Assembly (NCBI GenBank): GCA_022606425.2
Contig: JAHDVF020001251.1
Location: 2,776,501 to 2,840,500, forward strand
Reading direction: 5' to 3'
Origin: Lepidostoma basale
Lineage: Eukaryota; Arthropoda; Insecta; Trichoptera; Lepidostomatidae
Length of the DNA: 64,000 nucleotides
The position numbers were made by a program, and so were the translations under genes. Shown one piece after another: positions 61,701 through 64,000 of this stretch (position 1 is the stretch's first letter; each line of letters begins with the position of its first letter). The notes below the pieces were generated by a model. It saw only the letters and a program-made list of their open reading frames with translations. It was not told the DNA's origin and did not search any database.

Positions 61701-62837
61701 TATATTATTATATATCATTCTACCTGTTCCATCATAATCAAATTCTTGTGTTTTTGTACATTGTCATGATTTCATTTATATATTCTCCTCTTCATAATTC
61801 CTTCTGCTTTGTATGTTTCTTATGTGAATTATATGTTATTGTTCTTATGTGAATTATCTGTTATTGTACTTATTTTGTGGCGTTCATGCTTTAAATTAAT
61901 AAATAACCAATTTAGGAGGTATTCCTAGTACAATTGCAAATCATCGTCCCCGAAGTTAACAAATATAATCACCTTGAGTGTGTGTGCGTGCCTGTGTCGC
62001 GGTGGTGGAGGTCCGCGCGTCCTCCCGGTTGTTGCGGATCTCGCGTTCATCATCCCCCAGCCTCCGCCCGTATCTAAAGCACCATAAACAGATGACAATC
62101 ATCACTCAATTTTAACTATTGCTTACTAGTATGCGACCACATTGGTTCAACTAAATTGAAACGAATATCAAAATCATGGGTGTTTTTTTAGAGGTTTGGT
62201 TTTTAAACTGGCAACATTGTTTCTACAGACTGTCGATTTGACAGTTGACGGTTGATTTGTAGTCAGTACGTTTTGCCATTTCACCATGAATAGACTGACG
62301 TCAGAACGGCGCTTGCAAATTGTGCAAATTTATTTAAAAAATCATGGTTCGGTTCGCTAAACTTATCGTGCACTACGTCCATTTTACGGTCGACAAATCC
62401 GAGCAAGTTATTCGGAAGACCATAGATCGTTTTCGCACCACGTACACACTAGTGGATAATATGCATCAACACAGACGACAATTGTCGAAAATTGGATTTC
62501 ACAATTGCGCTTCATTCGAGCTAGCCGTGGCGCTCTTATTCCTGAAATCATATTTAAACAATAATGGCATAAAATTATCTATTAAATAAAGCCAATATCA
62601 TAGACATTAACATTATCAAAACACCCTATAGTTTGGGAACCTCTGCTGTAGACCTATGTGGTCTGTTCTCCAAAGGGTTGCTCCTCCTGTGAGGACTCCC
62701 AGCTGTCCTCCCATCTTTTAGGAGGTCTTCCGAGTCCCGTGAGGCTGATTACATAGTGCAATATAAATATCATAATAAACCTAGTTGTTTACCTGATTCG
62801 TGAGTGCTCAGAGAGTCCTCGGAACAATTCAGATCCG
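40568..62837 (-). CDS. RhoGAPp190: p190-type Rho GTPase-activating protein, C-terminal 513 residues, 14 exons (partial)
   Basis: Acts in the cytoplasm and at the membrane by stimulating GTP hydrolysis on Rho, lowering Rho signalling to actin (known for the family). The 14 exons run 62793-62837, 61973-62073, 60976-61068, 59531-59638, 58416-58518, 55532-55646, 53686-53777, 53468-53601, 53265-53357, 52287-52361, 44919-45054, 43183-43314, 42351-42468, 40568-40766. All junctions are GT..AG and the phases agree, giving one frame to the TGA. The first 319 residues are a low-complexity linker rich in Ser, Arg, His and Gly. The RhoGAP domain fills about 320-505: GVPLFLEKCVMFIEAEGLGA EGIYRVPGN holds the arginine finger (Arg 347 of this part), and NLAICWWPTL the conserved Asn. 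The ending AAVMV, with no proline-rich tail, resembles insect rather than vertebrate p190. The GTPase-like and FF domains would lie to the right, outside the window. Introns are full of repeats. Confidence 0.92.
40845..41300 (+). mobile_element. LINE-D copy with clean C-terminal frame
   Basis: Frame 40993-41286 reads MNKIMKGSLRWFGHMERMNE ERMVKKLYVNGVNGTRNRGR PRKTWHDQINQILNVGHVRS, QRNRRACMTRCMNVEEARE. A short deletion removes the WQSILSAYPF codons just before GACGGCGCGATGGTTAGTTA GTTAGTTAG. Lies in the last RhoGAPp190 intron. Confidence 0.87.
41310..42040 (-). mobile_element. LINE-D copy with an internal insertion
   Basis: Inverted LINE-D from its tail (AACTAACCAATCATCACGCC) to 41628. It resumes at about 41875 (ACACATTTATCTAAGAGATC TCATTTCCACTGC) and ends at 42035 (GGATAGGCTTTTGTTTATGA). 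The interruption at 41631-41870 starts CAGTGATGGCGAACGACGAG, like a hAT end. Confidence 0.72.
42085..42322 (+). mobile_element. LINE-D 3' fragment
   Basis: AAATAGAGGAAGACCGAAGA AAAC, TAAAATATTAAATGTCGGCC, TGTGAATGTTGACGAAGCGA, then GTCTATTCTTTCTG..CTTCAGAGAAACGGCGTGAT GGTTAGTTA. It lies 30 nt from a RhoGAPp190 splice donor. Confidence 0.78.
42351..42468 (-). CDS. RhoGAPp190: RhoGAPp190 exon (RhoGAP core)
   Basis: Reads SLGNTDRSGRLLALRALIAE RLPPHQRAILKYIFHHFV between TTTCAG and GTCAGT. It forms the helical middle of the RhoGAP fold; the split codon AG|G gives Arg at the junction with the last exon. Confidence 0.92.
42640..42984 (-). mobile_element. LINE-B fragment
   Basis: Frame reads MLRISWNHMVTNNEVLHRAR VGRELLSDVKSRKMAYLGHI LRNEKYDLLHLIMKGKIKGR, HGGGRPQMSWLKNIKEWTGI R. 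It is a subfamily different from the 43696 copy. Confidence 0.82.
42985..43066 (+). mobile_element. LINE-J tail
   Basis: AATGTCCAAATCTGAGATGA TTAAATTC, then TTTGAGCAAATAAACTGATT TGATTTGATTAG. Confidence 0.65.
43183..43314 (-). CDS. RhoGAPp190: RhoGAPp190 exon (RhoGAP core)
   Basis: Reads (D)PNISITGLDVPVNAVATALK DFFSKRLPPLFDEPTMQELE DIAG between TTTTTAG and GTGAGG. NAVATALKDFF with its conserved Lys and the LPPLF turn are RhoGAP landmarks. Confidence 0.93.
43340..44680 (-). mobile_element. LINE-D copy split by LINE-B
   Basis: Inverted LINE-D 43340-43695 (ACTAACCATCACGCCGTCTC, ATTGTGTCATGCACGCACAT, AAACCATCTAAATGATCCTT) continues at 44541-44680 (CTAAGAGATCTCATTTTGAC TGCATTTATTC). The target duplication ACATTCGTCT stands at both junctions. 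Confidence 0.85.
43696..44540 (-). mobile_element. LINE-B copy with RT box and 10-bp target duplication
   Basis: The most complete RTE-like piece in the window. It reads MAKGLKINGVVINNIRYADD TVLLAESVSDLQDLLNLVDE, with the YADD box, then GLTINISKTKWMTFGRL, ERVETFKYLGSILTQSLDPD, a stop at about 44153, and MIKCYVWSVLLYGCETLTLK, RRMLRIPWTDMVANTEVLRR, EGKIEGRRGPGRRQMSWLQN to RQGT*. An AAAGAAGAAGA tail follows. ACATTCGTCT flanks it at 43686-43695 and 44541-44550. 5' truncated just upstream of YADD. Confidence 0.9.
44919..45054 (-). CDS. RhoGAPp190: RhoGAPp190 exon with the arginine finger
   Basis: Reads GNNGVPLFLEKCVMFIEAEG LGAEGIYRVPGNRAHVDLLF KNFDE between CTTCAG and GTAAAA. The Arg of GIYRV is the catalytic finger expected to reach into the Rho active site. 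Confidence 0.94.
45390..45640. repeat. Dispersed repeat with CTAGCTGACCCGGCAACG end
   Basis: CTAGCTGACCCGGCAACG at 45392 is a motif I recognise from widespread arthropod interspersed repeats. The body (TTATTGGATTAAATGCCATG) has no coding sign and no second copy here. Confidence 0.4.
45835..46025 (-). mobile_element. RTE-like LINE tail fragment
   Basis: The minus strand reads GRSQARWSDDIKRVAGGQWR RAARDTVVEVGKGGF in one frame, the usual RWSDDI..VAG..W...ARD end of RTE-like ORF2, after VIRSSGLEWRKR. Confidence 0.72.
46285..46465 (-). mobile_element. SINE2 copy, longest 5' end
   Basis: It begins with the inverted LINE-D-type tail (AACTAACTAACTAACCATCA CGCCGTCTCC) and runs through CTCCATCCTTCTCTTTTCGC CCCGCGGGAGG and GGGTTGCGAACCTCATCGCC ACCAATAGGCATCTCCCGCG. 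Confidence 0.82.
46470..46925. other. AT-rich, nothing recognised
   Basis: Degenerate repeats of TTTAATTTATG..CACGTATCCAC near 46600 and 46720. Confidence 0.4.
46930..47095 (+). mobile_element. LINE-D terminal fragment (diverged subfamily)
   Basis: TCAGATTTTAAAGGTTGGTC, GTCGGAGGAATCGACATGCG, GTATGAATGTGGAGGAAGCT, then CCATTCTCTCTGCCTACCCC TGTGGGGAAACGGCGTGATA. It matches the 54738 subfamily better than the 11540 one. Confidence 0.75.
47214..47710 (-). mobile_element. LINE-J-like ORF2 C-terminal fragment
   Basis: The minus strand reads MIHSHLSYLSCIWGFITKKK ATEIQVIQNRAVRNIFRLPW YTHVRALYSQTKIIPF..., HDTRSQNKKHWVQ, then after a one-base shift near 47395 STRFGVKSLQFIASTEFNKL PNDLI. The pattern S.LSY...WG...QNRA.R.I..LPW fits jockey/CR1-type ORF2 C-termini. 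A duplicated CGCATGTCCAGAGGATGG-like block follows at 47755-47860. Confidence 0.75.
47870..48937. other. No gene recognised
   Basis: AT-rich; the short open frame at 47945-48160 shows no family features. Confidence 0.35.
48938..49601. mobile_element. hAT-type MITE with 8-bp target duplication
   Basis: TAGGGATG..CATCCCTA ends are flanked by a perfect 8-bp direct repeat CTAACGAT (48930-48937 and 49602-49609), the hAT hallmark. Between them, GAGTCGACTC and CACTTTGGTGAGCG-like motifs are scattered at both sides, and a 60-bp tandem array fills the centre. No transposase. Lies in the 7-kb RhoGAPp190 intron. Confidence 0.9.
49150..49440. repeat. Five-copy ~62-bp tandem repeat
   Basis: Unit: GTCACCAATAATTTTTTCCG GCAATCGAAATCAAATTTTT TGGTCGAGGAGC and a poly-A run of variable length. 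One copy is shortened. It lies wholly inside the hAT-type MITE. Confidence 0.92.
49610..50029. other. No gene recognised
   Basis: Contains a short GATA microsatellite (ATAGATAGATAGATAGATAG, 49952-49971). Confidence 0.5.
50030..50170 (-). mobile_element. SINE3 copy (tRNA-like head)
   Basis: The minus strand reads GGTGGTCTAGGGGGTAAACG CTTGGCTCCTGATCCAGGGG ACATGGGTTCGAGCCTGG, close to a tRNA with boxes A and B. The SINE3 body (CGACCAGATTCCTTTTTCAT) and a poly-A stretch follow. Confidence 0.8.
50180..50744. other. No gene recognised
   Basis: AT-rich. Two 13-14 bp relatives (ATCAAGTGTTGATACG, ATCAACAGTTGATACG) near 50478 and 50523 form small palindromes. Confidence 0.4.
50745..51008 (-). mobile_element. 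SINE1, nearly full-length copy
   Basis: The minus-strand head GGCCGACCTTCGTGGCCGAG TGGTAAGTGCATTGATTGCC ACC..GGTTCCGGGTTCGATTCCC is tRNA-like, with box A (TGGCCGAGTGG) and box B (GGTTCGATTCC). The body AGTGTGATTGTCACACTGTC TATGGTCTGG, GACAATAAAATGGCGATAGA and a tail of AAT repeats follow. The 3' side of the acceptor stem is absent, so it is a SINE, not a tRNA gene. Confidence 0.88.
51240..52200. other. Unassigned, repeat-like
   Basis: 51245-51560 is unusually GC-rich (CCGAGGCCGACACTTAGCCG GCCTCC) and has no frame. 51855-52030 ends in a 20-nt poly-A, so it may be a plus-strand SINE or processed sequence. 52040-52190 is a pogo-like end, inverted (GGTTTCACTATA). Confidence 0.4.
52287..52361 (-). 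CDS. RhoGAPp190: RhoGAPp190 linker exon
   Basis: 25 codons, DWKSKDSKKNASQNPAANSQ GWGPQ, both ends in phase 0 between TTCCAG and GTAAAG. It sits 7.2 kb from the next exon, across the largest repeat-filled intron. Confidence 0.88.
52560..52995. repeat. 38-bp tandem repeat in a RhoGAPp190 intron
   Basis: About eleven copies of a unit with GACAGTCTCAGACCACCAGT GAAACTATTAAAATATTT. Copies vary at several positions and in length by one or two bases. Confidence 0.92.
53035..53200 (+). mobile_element. Strongly decayed LINE-D fragment
   Basis: AGAATGAATGAAGAAAGAAT, GATCAAATCAATCAAACAGA and ATGGCATGATGGAAAGGTTA keep LINE-D order. Confidence 0.5.
53265..53357 (-). CDS. RhoGAPp190: RhoGAPp190 linker exon
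   Basis: 31 codons, LSSCKESSTQENDTGRTRRS GWGRLHPQHPK, phase 0 at both ends between ATACAG and GTATAT. It joins directly to the DWKSK exon. Confidence 0.87.
53468..53601 (-). CDS. RhoGAPp190: RhoGAPp190 linker exon
   Basis: Reads KEESSEGSGGEGGGGPPPTR VGYNLLHNTTPPSVPYTSCD LDDQ after a split Gly codon; flanked by CCGTAG and GTATAA. It is Gly/Pro-rich and probably disordered. Confidence 0.87.
53686..53777 (-). CDS. RhoGAPp190: RhoGAPp190 linker exon
   Basis: In the frame forced by its neighbours it reads LVAVAAPRAPRLGVFVGPPE LPSGYRARDAG, between CTGCAG and GTAAAG. PPELPSGYRARD looks like a conserved short motif. Phases are 2 in and 1 out. Confidence 0.82.
53930..54500 (-). mobile_element. LINE-J ORF2 C-terminal fragment, long open frame
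   Basis: The 173-codon frame reads TFRAQIKTVCDVYSKMLGFV LRTVRVFRDTRVLRTLYNSL VRSRLEGGAVIWSLHEAQYS LMLERVQKKFLRTLYIREYG VYPWLYPNEFLLGMLGYKSV and RRHQLFFAPSPRTNSEAVLI. It is a relative of the 34500 element. An upstream DLGI-like start is out of frame. Confidence 0.85.
54510..55320 (-). mobile_element. LINE-A copy split by LINE-D
   Basis: On the minus strand the first part (55320-55169) reads FRYLGIDLVGGADLRKEIQA HVNKAAAISGAL-like codons. The second (54737-54510) reads MATKSKIIIYKAGVIPIITY-like, then the SKMRITG and RDLLRNTRIREICEANDI-like parts. LINE-D lies between. Confidence 0.8.
54738..55168 (+). mobile_element. LINE-D copy with target duplication and clean end
   Basis: VEMRSLRRMCGKTLYDRIPN DEIRKKCKADDCIMDKI, stop, then RWFGHMERMDVSKMVKKLYT SNVSGKRSRGRPRKTWHDQI NQLLKGGHIRSRNNRRAYMV and DRALWRSIISAYPSGEIA*, followed at once by TGGTTAGTTAGTTAG. 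TTTTAG occurs at both borders in the host LINE-A. Confidence 0.88.
55532..55646 (-). CDS. RhoGAPp190: RhoGAPp190 linker exon
   Basis: Reads FSETDSECSSVEEEVGRMGV GRRTVGASKQHHKPYRKR between TTTCAG and GTATAT. The acidic/serine cluster at the start could be a phosphorylation region. Confidence 0.86.
55735..57000. repeat. Higher-order tandem repeat in a RhoGAPp190 intron
   Basis: A basic ~40-bp theme (GTGGGTTTGACAGAATGCAG AAAATGCTACTA) varies into three types that together recur about every 132 bp between 55840 and 56700. Simpler, more diverged copies stand at both edges (55740-55840, 56800-56990). Confidence 0.93.
57405..57640 (-). mobile_element. LINE-J fragment
   Basis: Frame reads VYLYMRESGVSWLYPTAFLL GMLGYKLIQGSIENPYVLEQ IVIFVPDYYLRQRRHQLFFA PSRRTNLPLL, matching the end of the 53930 copy after an internal deletion. 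Confidence 0.8.
57641..57950 (-). mobile_element. LINE-A fragment
   Basis: Inverted LINE-A: CCATATTTTAGGTCTTCCAC, GAGGCTGATTATGTAGTGCA, CTCACATATCTCTCTATTCT, CATCTCGGAAGTCCTCAAAA and CGACGCCATATGTTATTATT. A junction with LINE-J lies near 57640. Confidence 0.8.
57985..58042 (-). mobile_element. LINE-D terminal fragment
   Basis: CTAACTAACCAACACACCGT CTCCCAAAGGGGTAGGCAGA AAGG. Confidence 0.65.
58350..58518 (-). CDS. RhoGAPp190: RhoGAPp190 exon with two possible 5' splice sites
   Basis: Reads IKEPSAGGERMLGLALDAQH ARAKMRHRREKGQP. The first donor, CCCT|GTGAGT, ends the exon at 58416. A second donor, GCCA|GTGAGT, would end it at 58350, adding 66 nt (22 codons) with no stop and the same phase. The extra part is a local duplication (CTAGC..CTAGCAAGGGCC twice). 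The shorter form is my default. Confidence 0.82.
58543..58620 (+). mobile_element. pogo-like end next to a RhoGAPp190 exon
   Basis: TACAGTGAAACCCGTATTTA ACGTATTC is another CAGTGAAACC-type end. It starts 25 nt upstream of the splice acceptor at 58518. Confidence 0.45.
58850..59232 (+). mobile_element. LINE-J-like 3' end, different tail
   Basis: Decayed PVGRAIILLNRISSDVDIFH DSEATLRKHLSLMY-like codons, then an AT-rich UTR and TTGAATAAATTGAAATTGAA ATTGAAA. A similar short piece (GCAGAACCAACAACTTTGTG) lies at 59697-59785. Confidence 0.6.
59531..59638 (-). CDS. RhoGAPp190: RhoGAPp190 histidine-rich linker exon
   Basis: 36 codons, AHHGSTQGHHGKSTFGHHHH PSGVSSETELDAQYAQ, phase 0 at both ends between TTCCAG and GTAATT. 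Confidence 0.85.
59795..60065 (-). mobile_element. LINE-D fragment
   Basis: Inverted LINE-D from RWFGH.ERMN back to the AKMAVHNGVL region: CAAGCCATCTAAATGACCTT, TCATTTGCCAGTTCCATGAT, AGAACACCATTGTGCACTGC. A further piece at 60285-60375 (TTGCCTGCCCCAAACCTTTC) is the next segment upstream, separated by a hairpin repeat. Confidence 0.75.
60110..60284. repeat. Dispersed repeat inserted in LINE-D
   Basis: GCGACAGCTGTTTCGCCAAC CGATG and TTCGGCCAAAACAATGGACT match 2920-3030, and the flanks are LINE-D on both sides. It is therefore a discrete mobile repeat. Confidence 0.55.
60380..60970. other. No gene recognised
   Basis: AT-rich intron sequence between LINE-D remnants and a RhoGAPp190 exon. Confidence 0.4.
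60976..61068 (-). CDS. RhoGAPp190: RhoGAPp190 linker exon
   Basis: 31 codons, QPGKLELSSYAMVSGALQQM SLRPRPPTSRK, phase 0 at both ends between TTTCAG and GTAATA. The alternative frame hits a stop in the next exon, so this frame is firm. Confidence 0.86.
61138..61375 (-). mobile_element. LINE-F 3' fragment
   Basis: TTCTTCTTCTTGTCCTGTCA CACCTCTGAGGTGCATAGAG, CATGCCTGATGCCTAACATC and AGGGGACCAGTCAAGTGCGC. CATCCCAAGTGATGTTAGGC ATCAGG near 61230 is a small local inverted duplication. Confidence 0.78.
61555..61705. repeat. ~57-bp tandem repeat
   Basis: Nearly three copies of a unit with GTGTTTAATTCTATGTGTTA TTATGT and ACC.GTCATT. The short Cys/Tyr-rich frames over it come from the repeat. A second small pair (CTTATGTGAATTATATGTTA TTG) follows at 61820-61868. 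Confidence 0.85.
61973..62073 (-). CDS. RhoGAPp190: RhoGAPp190 linker exon
   Basis: In the frame set by both neighbours it reads TGGGWGMMNARSATTGRTRG PPPPRHRHAHTLK between CTTTAG and GTGATT. Another frame (RRLGDDEREIRNNREDAR) looks more protein-like but cannot join either neighbour with normal splice sites; a GC donor inside the exon would be needed. Confidence 0.72.
62178..62626 (+). mobile_element. Mariner-like MITE, third copy
   Basis: GGGTGTTTTTTTAGAGGT at the left and AAAACACCC at the right. It contains CACCATGAATAGACTGACGT CAGAACGGCGCTTGCAAATT as in 8563 and 17826, then a frameshifted HTH region and ACAGACGACAATTGTCGAAA. About 450 bp, in a RhoGAPp190 intron. Confidence 0.85.
62640..62768 (-). 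mobile_element. LINE-A tail fragment
   Basis: GTAGACCTATGTGGTCTGTT CTCC, GGTTGCTCCTCCTGTGAGGA and GAGTCCCGTGAGGCTGATTA. It lies 25 nt from the donor of the first visible RhoGAPp190 exon. Confidence 0.8.
62793..62837 (-). CDS. RhoGAPp190: RhoGAPp190, first exon visible in the window
   Basis: 45 nt: the end of a split codon, DLNCSEDSLSTHES, and one base of the next codon. Flanks are ATGCAG and GTAAAC. The preceding exon lies beyond 64000 or was not recognised in the last kilobase. Confidence 0.82.
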
Positions 62838-63001
62838 CTGCATGAGGTAATGTCAAGATATCATCAAAATAGGGAATACGATTATCAACACAGTTCAATA
62901 AATAATACCTTAAATGTCATTTGAATACTACAGAGGAAAAACAAGGAATGTCAGTAGAAGGTTAATTTGAATAAATCGAGAATAAAGCTAATCAAAGTCT
63001 A

Positions 63002-63842
63002 TGGGTGTTTTTCAAATAAAATTTTTACTCGAAAATTACATGTCCTATGACTTTCGAGTTAATTCTGCAGGCTATTGATTTTAAAACTGTTTTTTTTATA
63101 TCTCAAAACAACAGAATAACTCAAAAATTGATTATTCACATACCCAAAAGTACTTATATCTGTTTATTTTGCTTAATTATTGGGAATATACGATAGAAGA
63201 ATGGTGATTTTTCTAGTGTCCCACGCTCCTTTTGCACTTTATAAACAAAAAATATTCATTGATAAGCTATTTCTTGTCCAAGAGTAATATGTTATTTGGA
63301 AGGGTTATATGATCCAGATTCAATAATATTCCTAGTTTACAGCGTATTAGAGTTCAAAATAATATAAAATACTGCTTTTATTTAGTCACTCAAAACGACG
63401 TTGGTGGAAAATTCCGTATACGCTACGTCGATATACTGATTTAAACGATAAATTTTCTATAAACTAAGTATGATTTTGATTGATGGCAACATTTTATAGC
63501 CCGTCAACGTCGCCATGTTCGTAAACTGACACCAGTCGCATTCTGTTATGTGAAATAGTGATCGGGCGTCACGTCGTGCTGTTTTTATTTTCCACTACGA
63601 ACGTGATTCTATAATGTGATTGTTTGACTAACAGCTTTTCATGGGTAAAAATGACCCGACATCTTGAATCTGAATTCAATATAATATTTAGTAAAATCAT
63701 TTTCATAAACCTGCATTTTGGAGTTTGTTTCAATACTGGCATTATACGTCACATCCACTACGCAACGTTTTGTATAAGGGGAACGCCAAATGTGACGTAG
63801 TGGAATTATTACGCAACGAGCAAACTTTTTGAAAAACACCCC
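63002..63842. mobile_element. 0.84-kb DNA element, twin copy 2
   Basis: TGGGTGTTTTTCAAA..TTTTGAAAAACACCCC ends inside TA dinucleotides, co-linear with 37303-38150 with scattered substitutions and a few short indels. Short frames over it exist in both copies because the DNA is the same, but they are not conserved in length. Confidence 0.87.
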
Positions 63843-64000
63843 TATACATTTCTTAGCAATTAGCAATCGATTATCTGGCCATAGTCCATGACACACATGA
63901 TTTTTGCATATGAAAATTTTACTGTGGATAGATAAGTACAAATGCCGCTAGATGGCATTATTACATTTATTTTGAATTTTAACTGACATTCCTTGTTTTT

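Noticed and set aside
61545..61852. Cys- and Tyr-rich small frames that look like secreted peptides
   Set aside because: They are translations of the ~57-bp tandem repeat, in two overlapping frames.
63639..63941. 100-codon minus-strand frame with RCVIIPLRHIWRS
   Set aside because: A similar frame occurs at 37971-38159 only because the two DNA elements are near-identical; length and ends are not conserved and no domain is recognisable.

Overview
This is eukaryotic nuclear DNA, almost certainly from an insect. It is AT-rich, its genes have spliced exons with GT..AG introns, and it is crowded with non-LTR retrotransposon fragments, tRNA-derived SINEs, mariner/pogo, hAT and piggyBac relics, and small inverted-repeat elements. 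The types of RTE-like and jockey-like fragments, and an insect-style p190 RhoGAP C-terminus, fit an insect. A lepidopteran is my best guess for the order, but the sequence here does not prove it.

Two host genes are clear, both on the minus strand. (1) A C2H2 zinc-finger gene at 20118-21599 has three coding exons (8, 136 and 1059 nt). They join in frame into a 400-residue protein with SUMO-site-like motifs, a basic stretch and six zinc fingers. (2) The 3' part of a p190-type Rho GTPase-activating protein gene (RhoGAPp190) covers 40568-62837. Its 14 exons have mutually compatible phases and encode the last 513 complete residues, including the whole RhoGAP domain. Its 5' part lies beyond the right edge of the window. 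A possible single host exon on the plus strand at 2465-2556 is uncertain.

Everything else recognisable is repetitive. I use working names. LINE-A to LINE-F are RTE-like 3' fragments, all 5' truncated. LINE-J marks jockey/CR1-like fragments, several with a (TTGAT)n-type tail. SINE1 has a tRNA-like head and an AAT-rich tail. SINE2 ends in the LINE-D 3' end. SINE3 is a second tRNA-like family. FB is a palindromic fold-back element. LINE-D is the dominant family, with about twenty pieces; its reading frame ends within a few bases of a (GTTA)n tail.

Layout: 1-20 kb is a mosaic of LINE-A/B/C/D pieces, a piggyBac relic inside an FB copy, several MITEs, a 29-bp tandem repeat and a triple-nested pogo/pogo/mariner stack. 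20-21.6 kb is the zinc-finger gene. 22-40 kb is again repeat mosaic: a mariner element split by LINE-E, a LINE-D copy split by three other LINEs, a jockey RT fragment, and the first of two 0.84-kb twin DNA elements. 40.5-62.8 kb is RhoGAPp190, whose introns hold LINE-in-LINE nests, a hAT element with its 8-bp duplication, three tandem-repeat blocks and several SINEs. 63.0-63.84 kb is the second twin element.

I found no new gene system. The most informative signals are the many readable insertion nests with target-site duplications, a SINE whose 3' end is the coding end of LINE-D ORF2, and a pair of frame-preserving splice donors in one RhoGAPp190 exon. All similarity statements come from reading the sequence; no database search was run.
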